A stretch of 64,000 nucleotides of DNA. It comes from Botrimarina hoheduenensis (GTDB taxonomy: Bacteria > Planctomycetota > Planctomycetia > Pirellulales > Lacipirellulaceae). The notes below the pieces were generated by a model, which was not told where the DNA came from, ran no database searches, and was given only the letters and a program-made list of their open reading frames with translations. The stretch is from assembly GCF_007859815.1 (NCBI RefSeq), contig NZ_SJPH01000002.1:109824-173823 (forward strand), written 5' to 3'. Below, piece by piece: positions 44,807-53,256 of this stretch. The position numbers were made by a program, and so were the translations under genes. Each line of letters opens with the position of its first letter. The stretch's first letter is position 1.

Positions 44807-45352
44807 CTAACCGTCGGGCCATTGGCGGCAATACTCGTAGAGCGCCATGCAGGTGGCTGTCGCGGCATTGTAGCTGTAGGGGAGTCCCCAAACGGGGATC
44901 TCGATCGTTTCGTCCAGCACCGCGAGCGCCTCATCGGGAATGCCCGAACGCTCGTTCCCGATCACCAGCGCCGTGCGTCGCGGGAAAGCGTAGTGGTGCA
45001 GGTCTTGCGAGTCGGTGGTTTGCTCCAGGCCAACCAGCTGATACCCCTGCTGCCGCAGGTCTTTGAGCACCGGCGTAAGCGAACGGCGGCAAACGAGCTC
45101 GACCGACGAGGACGCGTCACGCGCAATCTCGGGATCGAGCTTCATGGGTCGCCCTGTCGCGATAATCGGCGAGACCGCACAGCAACCGGCCGCCCGGGCG
45201 ATCCGCGACAGGTTTACGTTCGAACGCAGCGGCGCGCAGACGATGACCAGCTCGCGCGGCTGGGCGAGCGCGCGCGGCGGGCGATGACGGACTTGCTCTG
45301 ACGTCAAAGGGGGCGGGGGGGGTTGGGGGACAAACGGAGGTTGTCGCTTCAT
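44807..45352 (-). CDS. SpoU/TrmH family RNA 2'-O-methyltransferase
   Basis: This 181-residue protein has the three SPOUT motifs: SNVNLSRIARAAGC (motif 1), ALVIGNERSGIPDEAL (motif 2) and IPVWGLPYSYNAATATCMALYEYCRQ (motif 3). The trefoil-knot methyltransferases of this type modify tRNA or rRNA 2'-OH groups; which one it targets cannot be read. A Pro-rich N-terminus of 20 residues is unconserved. It starts at the ATG at 45352, and is divergent from the ABC transporter operon. Confidence 0.88.
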   Translation of the reverse strand: MKRQPPFVPQPPPPPLTSEQVRHRPPRALAQPRELVIVCAPLRSNVNLSRIARAAGCCAVSPIIATGRPMKLDPEIARDASSSVELVCRRSLTPVLKDLRQQGYQLVGLEQTTDSQDLHHYAFPRRTALVIGNERSGIPDEALAVLDETIEIPVWGLPYSYNAATATCMALYEYCRQWPDG

Positions 45353-45455
45353 CGTGGCGATTCGGACGCCGGTGTCCAGCTGTGCGACCGAATCGCCGAT
45401 GCCCCTGACAGGCCTGTCCTGGCGACCCGGATCGCCTCAGCCTAAGCTGACGCCC

Positions 45456-47327
45456 ATGTCGCCTCGGATCGCCGCTGCGTTGGGACTCGCCCTTGCCTGC
45501 TTTGCCGGCATTGTGTGGGTCGTTGCGCGGGGCCAGCTCCCCCCCGCCGAGTTCACCTTCAACAACGACACCGAGATCAAGTCGCTTGATCCGGCCATTG
45601 TCACGGGGCAGCCTGAAGGACGGATCATCGAGGCCCTGTTCGAGGGACTCGTCCGCCTGGGGCCCGAGAAACGCGAACCACGCCCCGGCATCGCCGAGAG
45701 CTGGACCCTCTCAGACGACGGCCTGACCTATACGTTCAAGCTCCGCAAGAACGCGGTCTGGTCCAATGGCGAACCGATCACTTCGCAAGACTTTGTCTAC
45801 AGCATGCGGCGGTTTCTCGATCCGCTAACGCTGGCGGAGTACGCCTACCAGGCTTGGTACCTGAAGAACGGCGAGCGATACAGCCGGGCCGCCCGCAGCC
45901 TGGCGGTGGGCGATCCGGTAGAAGTCGAGCTGCACGAAAGGACGCCGGGCGCTCGCGAGTACGCCCGCGGGGTGGTGCTGCGTGGCGAGCTGATCGAGAT
46001 CGAAACCGACGCCGACGCGTCGCAGGCCGATCTGGCGGACCCCGCCAAGTACGTCGAGCTGAGGACGTTCGTTGTTGAGAGCGAGGGTCGCTCTCGCCGG
46101 TTTCGTGTTGGCGAGCCGGGCGCTGCGCGCGCCGGTGCCGACTCGTGTCGGCAGCTGCTCCTCGACTTTAGCGAAGTTGGTTTCCGAGCAGTCGATCCGT
46201 ACACCATCGAGATGGTGCTCGAATCTCCGACCCCCTACTGGCTCCAGCTGGTCGGGTTTTATCCGCTCTGGCCGGTCAACCAAGCGTGCGTCGAAACACA
46301 CGGCCCGCTTGATTGGACCGAGCCCGACAAGATCGTGACGAACGGCCCTTTCACGCTTGAGTTTCGCCGCATTCGCGATCGGATGCGGCTGCGCAAATTC
46401 GCTGACTACTGGGACGCCGATGACGTGCGCGTGGAGACCATCGATGCCCTTGCGGTCGAGTCGCTTACCACGCAGTTCAATCTGTACGAGACCGGCAAGT
46501 GTGACTACATCACCAAGGTCTCGCCGATCACGGCACGTGAGCTTGTCAAAGCCGATCCGCCGCGGAAAGATTTTTTCCCAGCGCCGCAGTTTGGCACTTA
46601 TTTCTACTCAATGAACGTCACGCGGCCCCCGCTGAACGACGCGCGTGTCCGGCGGGCGTTGCTGCTGTCGATCGATCGCACAGAGATCATCGCAACCGCC
46701 GGCTCGATCGAGACGCCCGCCTTTTCCTTCACGCCCCCCGGCATCCCGGGATACGATCCGCCGCGTTGTGACGACACGAATCTTGCCGAGGCGCGGCGGC
46801 TGTTGGCCGAGGCCGGCTACCCGGGGGGCGAAGGCTTTCCCAAGATCGAGATCCTCTACAACTTCGAGGAGCAGCATCAAACGATCGCCGAGTTGGTCCG
46901 CAAGCAATGGCGACGGGGGTTGGGCATCGACGTCTCGACTCGGAACGAGGAGTGGCAAACTTTCCTTTCCAGCACGCGTCAGCTCCAGTTCGATCTTTCA
47001 CGCCGGGCGTGGATCGGCGACTACCTGGACCCCAACACGTTCCTCGACATGTTCGTAACCGGGGGTGAAAATAACCAGACCGGCTGGGGCAACGAAGAGT
47101 ACGACCGGATCATCGACGCCGCCAAGTACGAGGGCGACCCCGCGCAGCGCTTGGCGATGCTCGCCCGCGCGGAAGAGATCCTGATGACCGAGGGTCCGCT
47201 GATCCCGATCTTCTTCTACGCGACCCGCTATCTGGTGAAACCCTACGTGAAGGGATTCTTCTACAACGTACAGGATACCCACCCGCTGCGCTACATCCGG
47301 ATCGATCGGGGAGGCGTCTCCCGTTGA
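45456..47327 (+). CDS. Peptide-type ABC transporter substrate-binding protein
   Basis: This 623-residue protein is an OppA/DppA-like SBP_bac_5 protein. Blocks include SLDPAIVTGQPEGRIIEALFEGLVR, RPGIAESWTLSDDGLTYTFKLRKNAVWSNGEPITSQDF, FYSMNVTRPPLNDARVRRALLLSIDR, and WIGDYLDPNTFLDMF. The N-terminus is one hydrophobic segment; it may be a signal anchor since the lipobox match is poor. It carries an extra stretch of about 75 residues (about 145-220, starting near LKNGERYSRAARSLAVGDPVEVELHE). I start at the ATG at 45456. The next gene overlaps by a TTGA junction, so they form one operon. Confidence 0.9.
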   Translation: MSPRIAAALGLALACFAGIVWVVARGQLPPAEFTFNNDTEIKSLDPAIVTGQPEGRIIEALFEGLVRLGPEKREPRPGIAESWTLSDDGLTYTFKLRKNAVWSNGEPITSQDFVYSMRRFLDPLTLAEYAYQAWYLKNGERYSRAARSLAVGDPVEVELHERTPGAREYARGVVLRGELIEIETDADASQADLADPAKYVELRTFVVESEGRSRRFRVGEPGAARAGADSCRQLLLDFSEVGFRAVDPYTIEMVLESPTPYWLQLVGFYPLWPVNQACVETHGPLDWTEPDKIVTNGPFTLEFRRIRDRMRLRKFADYWDADDVRVETIDALAVESLTTQFNLYETGKCDYITKVSPITARELVKADPPRKDFFPAPQFGTYFYSMNVTRPPLNDARVRRALLLSIDRTEIIATAGSIETPAFSFTPPGIPGYDPPRCDDTNLAEARRLLAEAGYPGGEGFPKIEILYNFEEQHQTIAELVRKQWRRGLGIDVSTRNEEWQTFLSSTRQLQFDLSRRAWIGDYLDPNTFLDMFVTGGENNQTGWGNEEYDRIIDAAKYEGDPAQRLAMLARAEEILMTEGPLIPIFFYATRYLVKPYVKGFFYNVQDTHPLRYIRIDRGGVSR

Positions 47328-48238
47328 TCGGTTTCATCGCTCGCCGACTTGTCTGGATGCTCATCACCCTGTGGGTGGTGTTCACGCTCTCGTTCTTCTT
47401 GATGCGCGCCGTTCCCGGTGGCCCCTACGCCAGCGATCGACAGCTCGAACCCGAGATCGAGGCGAACATTCGCCGTGAGTTCAATCTCGATAAGCCGCTG
47501 TACGAGCAGTACTGGCTCAAATTGAAACAGGTGGCGTCGGGCGACCTTGGCTCTTCCACCAAGATCCGCACGCCCGTCAATCGGATCGTGTCCGAGGGGC
47601 TGCCGGTCTCGGGTGCGCTGGGCTTGTTGGCGCTGGCGATTGCCTTTGCGATCGGGCTGCCCGCCGGGATTATCTCGGCCGTCGCACGGGGGACCTTCGC
47701 CGACGTGGCGTTGATGTCGATCGCCACGATCGGCATCGCTTTGCCGAACTTTGTCGTCGCGGGCTTCGCGATCATCCTGTTTGTTTTTGTGCTGGAATGG
47801 CTCCCCGCGGCGGGCTGGGGATCGCTCGAACAGCTCGTGCTGCCCGCCTTCTGCTTGGGAGCCCCCTACGCGGCCTACGTCGCCCGCATCGCCCGGACCG
47901 GCATGTTGGACGTGCTCTCGCAAGACCACATCCGCACCGCGCGAGCCAAGGGTTTGGGGCCGTTGTCGGTCGTCCTGCGGCACGCCCTGCCAACGGCGAT
48001 GCTCCCCGTGGTGTCGTTTCTTGGTCCCGCCGTGGCGGGCATCATGACGGGCTCGCCGGTTGTTGAGCAGATCTTCGCCATTCCGGGACTCGGTTGGCAC
48101 TTTGTGCAATCGGCCATCAATCGTGACTACCCAATGGCGATGGGCCTCGTGCTGCTCTACACGGGGCTGCTCTACACGATGAACCTCCTGGTTGATCTCA
48201 GCTACGGACTGCTCGATCCTCGCGTGGAATGGGACTGA
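47324..48238 (+). CDS. Peptide-type ABC transporter permease (OppB-like)
   Basis: This 304-residue membrane protein has the OppB pattern: GFIARRLVWMLITLWVVFTLSFFLMRAVPGGPY, then GDLGSSTKIRTPVNRIVSEGLPVSGALGLLALAIAF, and the EAA loop YVARIARTGMLDVLSQDHIRTARAKGLG. The start is TTG at 47324, which overlaps the upstream TGA stop (TTGA), so translation is coupled. It pairs with the next gene as the membrane part of an importer of peptides or similar solutes. Confidence 0.93.
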   Translation: MIGFIARRLVWMLITLWVVFTLSFFLMRAVPGGPYASDRQLEPEIEANIRREFNLDKPLYEQYWLKLKQVASGDLGSSTKIRTPVNRIVSEGLPVSGALGLLALAIAFAIGLPAGIISAVARGTFADVALMSIATIGIALPNFVVAGFAIILFVFVLEWLPAAGWGSLEQLVLPAFCLGAPYAAYVARIARTGMLDVLSQDHIRTARAKGLGPLSVVLRHALPTAMLPVVSFLGPAVAGIMTGSPVVEQIFAIPGLGWHFVQSAINRDYPMAMGLVLLYTGLLYTMNLLVDLSYGLLDPRVEWD

Positions 48239-48296
48239 GCGGTATGCGACGGTTTGATCACAAAAAATGGGTTGTCGCTCGCGCGGGAGGGATCGT

Positions 48297-49523
48297 ATGA
48301 CAACGCCTCCTCTCAACGCCAAACGAGCCGGTGTGTCGCTCACGCAGGATGCGATCCGTCGGCTGTCGAAGAATCTGACGGCGATGATCTCGTTCGCCGT
48401 GCTGGTTGTGGTGGTCGGTCTGGCGGTGCTCACGCCGCTCTTGCCACTGCAGCCTCCTGATCGCGACCTAACGGCCCAGATGTTCGCCGAGCCGACGGCG
48501 GAGCGCCTCTTTGAGAAGACGTTTAATTTCGATCCGCAGGTGAACGCCGTCGCCCGCGAGCGGTTGCCGGCGGCCTTGGAGAAGCGCGGCGTTCGGCAGG
48601 CTGAGCTCAAGTCGCTGCTGGCCGACGCCAAGCGCACGCCCGAGGCGGAGAGCCAGTCGCGGCGCAACCTGCGTCAGGCCGAGGCCGCGATTGTTGCGCT
48701 CGAGCAGCGCGCCTACGCCTCGGTGGGCTACCCACACCTCGGTCCCCTCTCGCGTTGGATGGTGCGTACGCGTCACGCGCTGTTTGGCGAATGGCAACTG
48801 GCAAGCGTGTGCGGACGCGACAAGCTCGGTCGCGACCTGTTGAGCCGCATCTTTTGGGGGGCCAGGGTATCGCTGATCGTGGGCGTTGTTGCGACGCTCG
48901 TGTCGCTGGCAATCGGCGTCACCTGGGGATCCGTCGCCGGCTACGTCGGCGGGTCGGTCGATAACCTGATGATGCGCATTGTCGATGTGCTCTACAGCGT
49001 GCCGTTCGTGTTCCTCGTGATCTTCTTGATCTCGATCCTCAGCGAAGATCGCGTCAAAGACGCGCTGGCGGGCTACGGCATCGATCGGATCACGATCTTC
49101 TACTTTGTAGTGGGGGCCATCTACTGGCTGACGATGGCCCGCGTTGTGCGGGGTCAGGTGGTTAGCCTGCGAAACGAGCCGTTTATCGAGGCGGCCCGTT
49201 CGATCGGCGTTTCGCAAACCGCAATCATCTTTCGGCACATCGTGCCGAATCTGTTGAGCATTGTGGTGGTGTACCTAACGCTCACCATTCCGCGCGTGAT
49301 CTTGTTCGAGGCGTTTCTGTCGTTCCTCGGTCTGGGCGTTGAACCGCCGGATGTCTCGTGGGGATTGCTGGCCAACGAGGGGATCCAGGTCATTACGCCG
49401 ATCAAGATCTACTGGTGGCTGATCTTGTTCCCGAGTCTGGCGATCGGCGTCACGCTGTTCGCGCTGAACTTCCTGGGCGACGCCATTCGCGACGCGTTCG
49501 ACCCGCGTCTCAAGGGGCGCTAA
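48297..49523 (+). CDS. Peptide-type ABC transporter permease (OppC-like)
   Basis: This 408-residue protein is an OppC-like permease. The first membrane helix (AMISFAVLVVVVGLAVL) is followed by an enlarged periplasmic region of about 115 residues, rich in Glu/Arg/Ala (AVARERLPAALEKRG to LRQAEAAIVALEQRAY). The core has GRDKLGRDLLSRIFWGARVSL, the EAA loop and EAFLSFLGLGVEPPDVSWG. The Shine-Dalgarno GGGAGG lies 7 bases before the ATG at 48297. No ATPase gene follows in this window. Confidence 0.93.
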   Translation: MTTPPLNAKRAGVSLTQDAIRRLSKNLTAMISFAVLVVVVGLAVLTPLLPLQPPDRDLTAQMFAEPTAERLFEKTFNFDPQVNAVARERLPAALEKRGVRQAELKSLLADAKRTPEAESQSRRNLRQAEAAIVALEQRAYASVGYPHLGPLSRWMVRTRHALFGEWQLASVCGRDKLGRDLLSRIFWGARVSLIVGVVATLVSLAIGVTWGSVAGYVGGSVDNLMMRIVDVLYSVPFVFLVIFLISILSEDRVKDALAGYGIDRITIFYFVVGAIYWLTMARVVRGQVVSLRNEPFIEAARSIGVSQTAIIFRHIVPNLLSIVVVYLTLTIPRVILFEAFLSFLGLGVEPPDVSWGLLANEGIQVITPIKIYWWLILFPSLAIGVTLFALNFLGDAIRDAFDPRLKGR

Positions 49524-49527
49524 GCTC

Positions 49528-49579
49528 TCGCCCAAGCGCGGACTCGGTAGCGGCGCGGAACGCTTTACGACTTGGGCGA
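49528..49579. repeat. Inverted repeat between convergent genes
   Basis: TCGCCCAAG (49528-49536) and CTTGGGCGA (49571-49579) are perfect 9-base arms with a 34-base spacer, in the short gap between the convergent oppC-like gene and the M20 gene. It may serve as a bidirectional stop signal, but no T tract is adjacent. Confidence 0.35.
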
Positions 49580-49586
49580 AGTTGCG

Positions 49587-50882
49587 TTACTCGGTCGGCA
49601 GCAGATCTTGCGTGATGGCCACCAGCGATGGCACCCCGGTGCGTAGCGACTCACGCGCGTCGGGGTAGTACTTTGCTGAGTGCAACGACGGGGGGCCGCC
49701 CGCCTGCCGCTGCAGCTCGGCAAGCCGTGCGGGGGCGATGGTTCCCAGCCGGAACATACAGATCGGCGTGCCGGCGCGGCCGTAGCGGCTGAAGTCTTCG
49801 GCCCCCATGGAAGGTTCCCCCTCCGAGACGTTCGCGTCGCCCAGCGTTTGGCGGAGCACGCCGGCGACCCGCTCTGTCAGCTGCGGATCGTTGAACAACG
49901 AGGGCGTTCCTTCGCTGTAGTCGATCTGGGGCTCGGGGGCGTCTGCCGAAGCGGCCGCGGCGAGCGTCTTGCGCAGAATCGCCGCCTTTAGCTGGGCGCG
50001 TACCGTGGGAGAGTAGCTGCGCACTGTGAGCTGGAGCACGCACTCGTCACTGATGATGTTGTGCTTCGAGCCCCCGTGGATCGAACCGACCGTTACCACG
50101 GCGGGCTCGGTCGGCTTGATCTCGCGCGCGACGATCGTTTGCAGATCGAGCACAAGCCGAGCCGCGATCACGATCGGATCGATCGTGGTTTGGGGAGCGG
50201 CACCGTGTCCGCCGCGACCGCGGACCGTGATGTCGACCGAGTCGACATTCGCCCCGACAAACCCCGGACGAACTTGGACGGCCCCCGTGGGCAGGTCGTT
50301 GCCGACGTGGATCGCGACGGCGTAATCGGGCCGAGGAAATCGGGCGAAGAGCCCGTCGGCAAGCATTGCCTTGGCACCCTCGCCGAGCTCTTCGGCGGGC
50401 TGGGCGATCACAACCAGTTTGCCCTGCCAGGTGTTTTGGTACATGGCAAGATAGCGGATCGCTCCCAGCAGATTCGTCATATGGAGGTCGTGCCCGCAGG
50501 CGTGCATGACACCAACAGTCGCCCCGCGATTGTCTTGTGTCTTGACGTCCGAAGCGAACGGCAGCCCGGTCTCTTCGACGATCGGCAGCGCATCCATGTC
50601 GCAGCGCAACATGAGCGTTGGGCCGGAGCCGTTTTCTAGTACGCCCACCACCCCCGTGCCGCCTACACCCTGGGTAACGGCGAAGCCCGCCTCACGCCAG
50701 GCTTCAGCCAGTTTTACGGCGGTGGCGTTCTCTTTCAGGGAGAGCTCGGGCGCGGCATGCAGCTCTTGGTAGAACACCTCGAGGTGCGGCAAATTCTTGT
50801 CGAGCCAATCTTGCATCTCCTCGGCCTGGGCGCCGATCACGGGTGCGAACAAGGCGACGAAAGCAAGCAGCGTGCGGGCCAT
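49587..50882 (-). CDS. Secreted M20D amidohydrolase (hippuricase-like)
   Basis: This 431-residue protein begins with a signal peptide (LLAFVALFAPVIGAQAE), so it acts outside the cytoplasm. It has the M20D aminoacylase/hippurate hydrolase pattern: LHAAPELSLKENAT, RCDMDALPIVEETGLPFAS, HACGHDLHMTNLLGA, QPAEELGEGAKAMLADGLF and GRGGHGAAPQTTIDPI. The metal ligands His, Glu and Cys are in place. It should cut N-acyl amino acids. It starts at the ATG at 50882 and lies downstream of rdgB on the same strand (69 bases apart). Confidence 0.92.
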   Translation of the reverse strand: MARTLLAFVALFAPVIGAQAEEMQDWLDKNLPHLEVFYQELHAAPELSLKENATAVKLAEAWREAGFAVTQGVGGTGVVGVLENGSGPTLMLRCDMDALPIVEETGLPFASDVKTQDNRGATVGVMHACGHDLHMTNLLGAIRYLAMYQNTWQGKLVVIAQPAEELGEGAKAMLADGLFARFPRPDYAVAIHVGNDLPTGAVQVRPGFVGANVDSVDITVRGRGGHGAAPQTTIDPIVIAARLVLDLQTIVAREIKPTEPAVVTVGSIHGGSKHNIISDECVLQLTVRSYSPTVRAQLKAAILRKTLAAAASADAPEPQIDYSEGTPSLFNDPQLTERVAGVLRQTLGDANVSEGEPSMGAEDFSRYGRAGTPICMFRLGTIAPARLAELQRQAGGPPSLHSAKYYPDARESLRTGVPSLVAITQDLLPTE

Positions 50883-50951
50883 GGCTTACTGAGGGGGGAT
50901 AAGGCAGTGCGAGATGGTGAGCCAGATCGGCCCAGCGTTAGCGTTACCGTG

Positions 50952-51575
50952 TCACGCCGCTGAGCCGTCTCCCAGCAGGGTAATCACCCGCGAGAGCATC
51001 TGCCGCATCGCTCGGCTGCGATGGCTGAGGGCGCGCTTTACCGCGGGGCCCAACTGGCCGAAGGTTCGGTGATACTCGCGGACCTCGAAGAGCGGATCGT
51101 AGCCGAAACCGTTGCTGCCGCGGCGCTGGGCAACGATTCGTCCGTGGCACTCGCCGCGGGTGACCGCCGCAACGGCACCGAGCGGATCGGCCAGCACGAG
51201 CACCGCGACATAATGCGCCGCACGTTTTTCGGCAGAAACGCCCGCAAGGTTCTCGATCAGCAGGGCATTGTTCGCCTCGTCGTCGCCGTGCTGTCCGGCG
51301 TAGAGCGCGGAGTCGACACCGGGCGCGCCACGCAAAGCTTCCACGCACAGACCGCTGTCGTCCGCCATAACCCATTCACCCAGCGCGCGGGCGTAATGGG
51401 TCGCTTTCTTCGCGGCGTTCTCCTCGAACGTCTGGCCATCTTCCACGGCGGGGGGCAGGTTCGAATCGACCTCGGCGAGCGTCACGACGGGAATCCCGTG
51501 CGGCGCGAGCAGCGCGAGCAGCTCGTCGCGCTTCTTGCGGTTGTGCGAGCCGATCACGAGCCGAGGTTTGCTCAT
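50952..51575 (-). CDS. rdgB: RdgB/HAM1 family XTP/dITP pyrophosphatase
   Basis: RdgB removes non-canonical purine nucleotides (dITP, XTP) by splitting off pyrophosphate. The 207-residue protein has IGSHNRKKRDELLALL, EDGQTFEENAAKKATHYA, VMADDSGLCVEALRGAPGVDSALYAG, the GSNGFGYDPLFE block and a C-terminal LSHRSRAMRQ. These match the family throughout and the length is typical. The ATG at 51575 starts MSKPRLVIGSHN. Confidence 0.95.
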   Translation of the reverse strand: MSKPRLVIGSHNRKKRDELLALLAPHGIPVVTLAEVDSNLPPAVEDGQTFEENAAKKATHYARALGEWVMADDSGLCVEALRGAPGVDSALYAGQHGDDEANNALLIENLAGVSAEKRAAHYVAVLVLADPLGAVAAVTRGECHGRIVAQRRGSNGFGYDPLFEVREYHRTFGQLGPAVKRALSHRSRAMRQMLSRVITLLGDGSAA

Positions 51576-51657
51576 CGCGAAGTGAAGGAGGGCGGGGGGA
51601 GTGCCGCCCGAGCGGTCTCGGCAGGCATTAATAAGAGGCTACGCCGCATGAGCGCAG

Positions 51658-51685
51658 AAAAAAACCGCCGGCACAGGCCGGCGGT
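51658..51685 (-). terminator. Rho-independent terminator of the secreted-protein gene
   Basis: The 8-bp stem ACCGCCGG/CCGGCGGT (51664-51671 and 51678-51685), 6-base loop, is followed on the minus strand by a T tract (complement of 51658-51664). It lies 38 bases downstream of the stop of the gene at 51723-52952. Confidence 0.88.
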
Positions 51686-51722
51686 GGGATTTCAGCGCGT
51701 TGGAAAGGCCCCGTCGTAGCGC

Positions 51723-52952
51723 TCATCGGCGCCAAGCGAGGCGGCTGCTGAGGTTGCGGCGCGGTGCCTCGACCACCAAGGGTCGGACGTCGAACGTGAC
51801 CGGGCGGGGTGGTTTGCCCGGCTCGAAATCGATGTTCGCGTACTTGGGGTTCAGGCCGTTGGCGACCTGCCCCACCTCGCTCGAAAACATCTGGTTGAAC
51901 TGCGCCCGCACGACTTCGGCCTTTTGGCTCTTGATGGACCCCTCGCGACCGTTGTCGAGTGGTGTCGTGGGGCCCGGGTGCTGCGCGCCAAACGTGCGGA
52001 CGATCTTCATCACCTCGGGGATCGGCTGATCACCGTTCATAACCGTATCGAACGATCCGACCGAGACGTAGCTCTCGGTGCGATCGTGGAACTCGTAGGC
52101 TTCCCAGCCGGCCTCGCGCATCGCCAGGCAGAGCATGTGAGCGTTCCAGCCGGCCTCCATGAGCGGATCGTCTTTGTCGCGTTTTTTCTGGGCCCGCGAA
52201 GAGCGCGCATTGGTCGCCCCCAGCAGCGTTCCGCGACCGCGGAACGTGGCGACCCTAACCGTATAACGACCCGAGGATTCCAGCAGGCTGTGGTCGATCC
52301 CCTTGTTGAGTTTCGAGACAAACTCATCAACGCCCTGCGGCACGAAGTACTCCTCGGGCAACAAGGGATTGCGTGTCAAGAACGCGGTCCGCATGGGGCC
52401 CTCATCGACACGTTTGCCTCGTTGCTGGAGCACGAGCTGCTGCATCCGCCGGATCTGAGCGTAGTTCTGCGCTGACTCGCCGTTGTTGGGCGTTTCGAGC
52501 GATTCGGGTGCCAGGTGCTTGATTGTGTCCAAGTGGTCTTCTGCCAATGAGTCATCCACCGCCGGATAATCGCCCACCAAGACGGCCCACTCGCGGCGTG
52601 TTTGGCCGCTCCGGTAACGCATCTTCACCGGCTGACCGTACTGGTCGACGCCGCGTCCGATTCGTTCGTCTCCCTTGGTGAAGTCGAACGTCATCTGATG
52701 AACGTAGGCGTTCGTTTGAAGGGTCTGCCGCAGCTCGGCGCACAATTCGCGGGCTTGCTGCTCGGCCCCTTCGCCAGAAAACGTGGTCGCCACGATCAGC
52801 CACGGCCCCGACTGCTGGGTGAGCTGCAGGCTGACCGGCTCGGCGGGGGGCTCGCTGGCCTTCGAGGCAAACGGATTCCAGGCCTGGGCCGTTGTAGCGA
52901 CGGTGAGGGTCGCCAGGAAAAAGACGGTTGCAGTGGGGGCGATTGGCCGCAT
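51723..52952 (-). CDS. Secreted planctomycete protein with SPOR-like strands
   Basis: This 409-residue protein starts with a signal peptide (TVFFLATLTVATTAQA). Two regions look like short alpha/beta repeats of the SPOR type: GPWLIVATTFSGEGAEQQARELCAEL, and GRYTVRVATFRGRGTLLG with MLCLAMREAGWEAYEFHDR. Between them is a charged linker. The C-terminus is Pro-rich with basic residues (RRNLSSRLAWRR). The family is unknown to me; SPOR-like character is inference only. GAGGAG lies 9 bases before the ATG at 52952; the frame continues to 53030 without signal character. Confidence 0.6.
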   Translation of the reverse strand: MRPIAPTATVFFLATLTVATTAQAWNPFASKASEPPAEPVSLQLTQQSGPWLIVATTFSGEGAEQQARELCAELRQTLQTNAYVHQMTFDFTKGDERIGRGVDQYGQPVKMRYRSGQTRREWAVLVGDYPAVDDSLAEDHLDTIKHLAPESLETPNNGESAQNYAQIRRMQQLVLQQRGKRVDEGPMRTAFLTRNPLLPEEYFVPQGVDEFVSKLNKGIDHSLLESSGRYTVRVATFRGRGTLLGATNARSSRAQKKRDKDDPLMEAGWNAHMLCLAMREAGWEAYEFHDRTESYVSVGSFDTVMNGDQPIPEVMKIVRTFGAQHPGPTTPLDNGREGSIKSQKAEVVRAQFNQMFSSEVGQVANGLNPKYANIDFEPGKPPRPVTFDVRPLVVEAPRRNLSSRLAWRR

Positions 52953-53256
52953 GTCGAGGGTCTCCTCGGACTTTAACGCACACCGTTTCTGGTGCGGGGT
53001 TGGGGGTCGAATGGGCAGGGACCGTAGCAAACCGGCGGCGGCGGTCCCAGACGGATCTGCGGGGCAGAATCACACTCCGGCACCCGCTGGATGCGGTAGG
53101 ATGGAACGGCTTAGATAAACTGGGCGGCCCCCGAGCAAGGTTTTGAGTCCTGCGGCGAAGGACTCGGTGACCCAACCCGGGAGCAATCCGCCAGGCCCGA
53201 TCGATCAGCCGGCTCGAGCCGGTAAGGCTCGCCACTAGCTAACCCAGGATAAAAAC

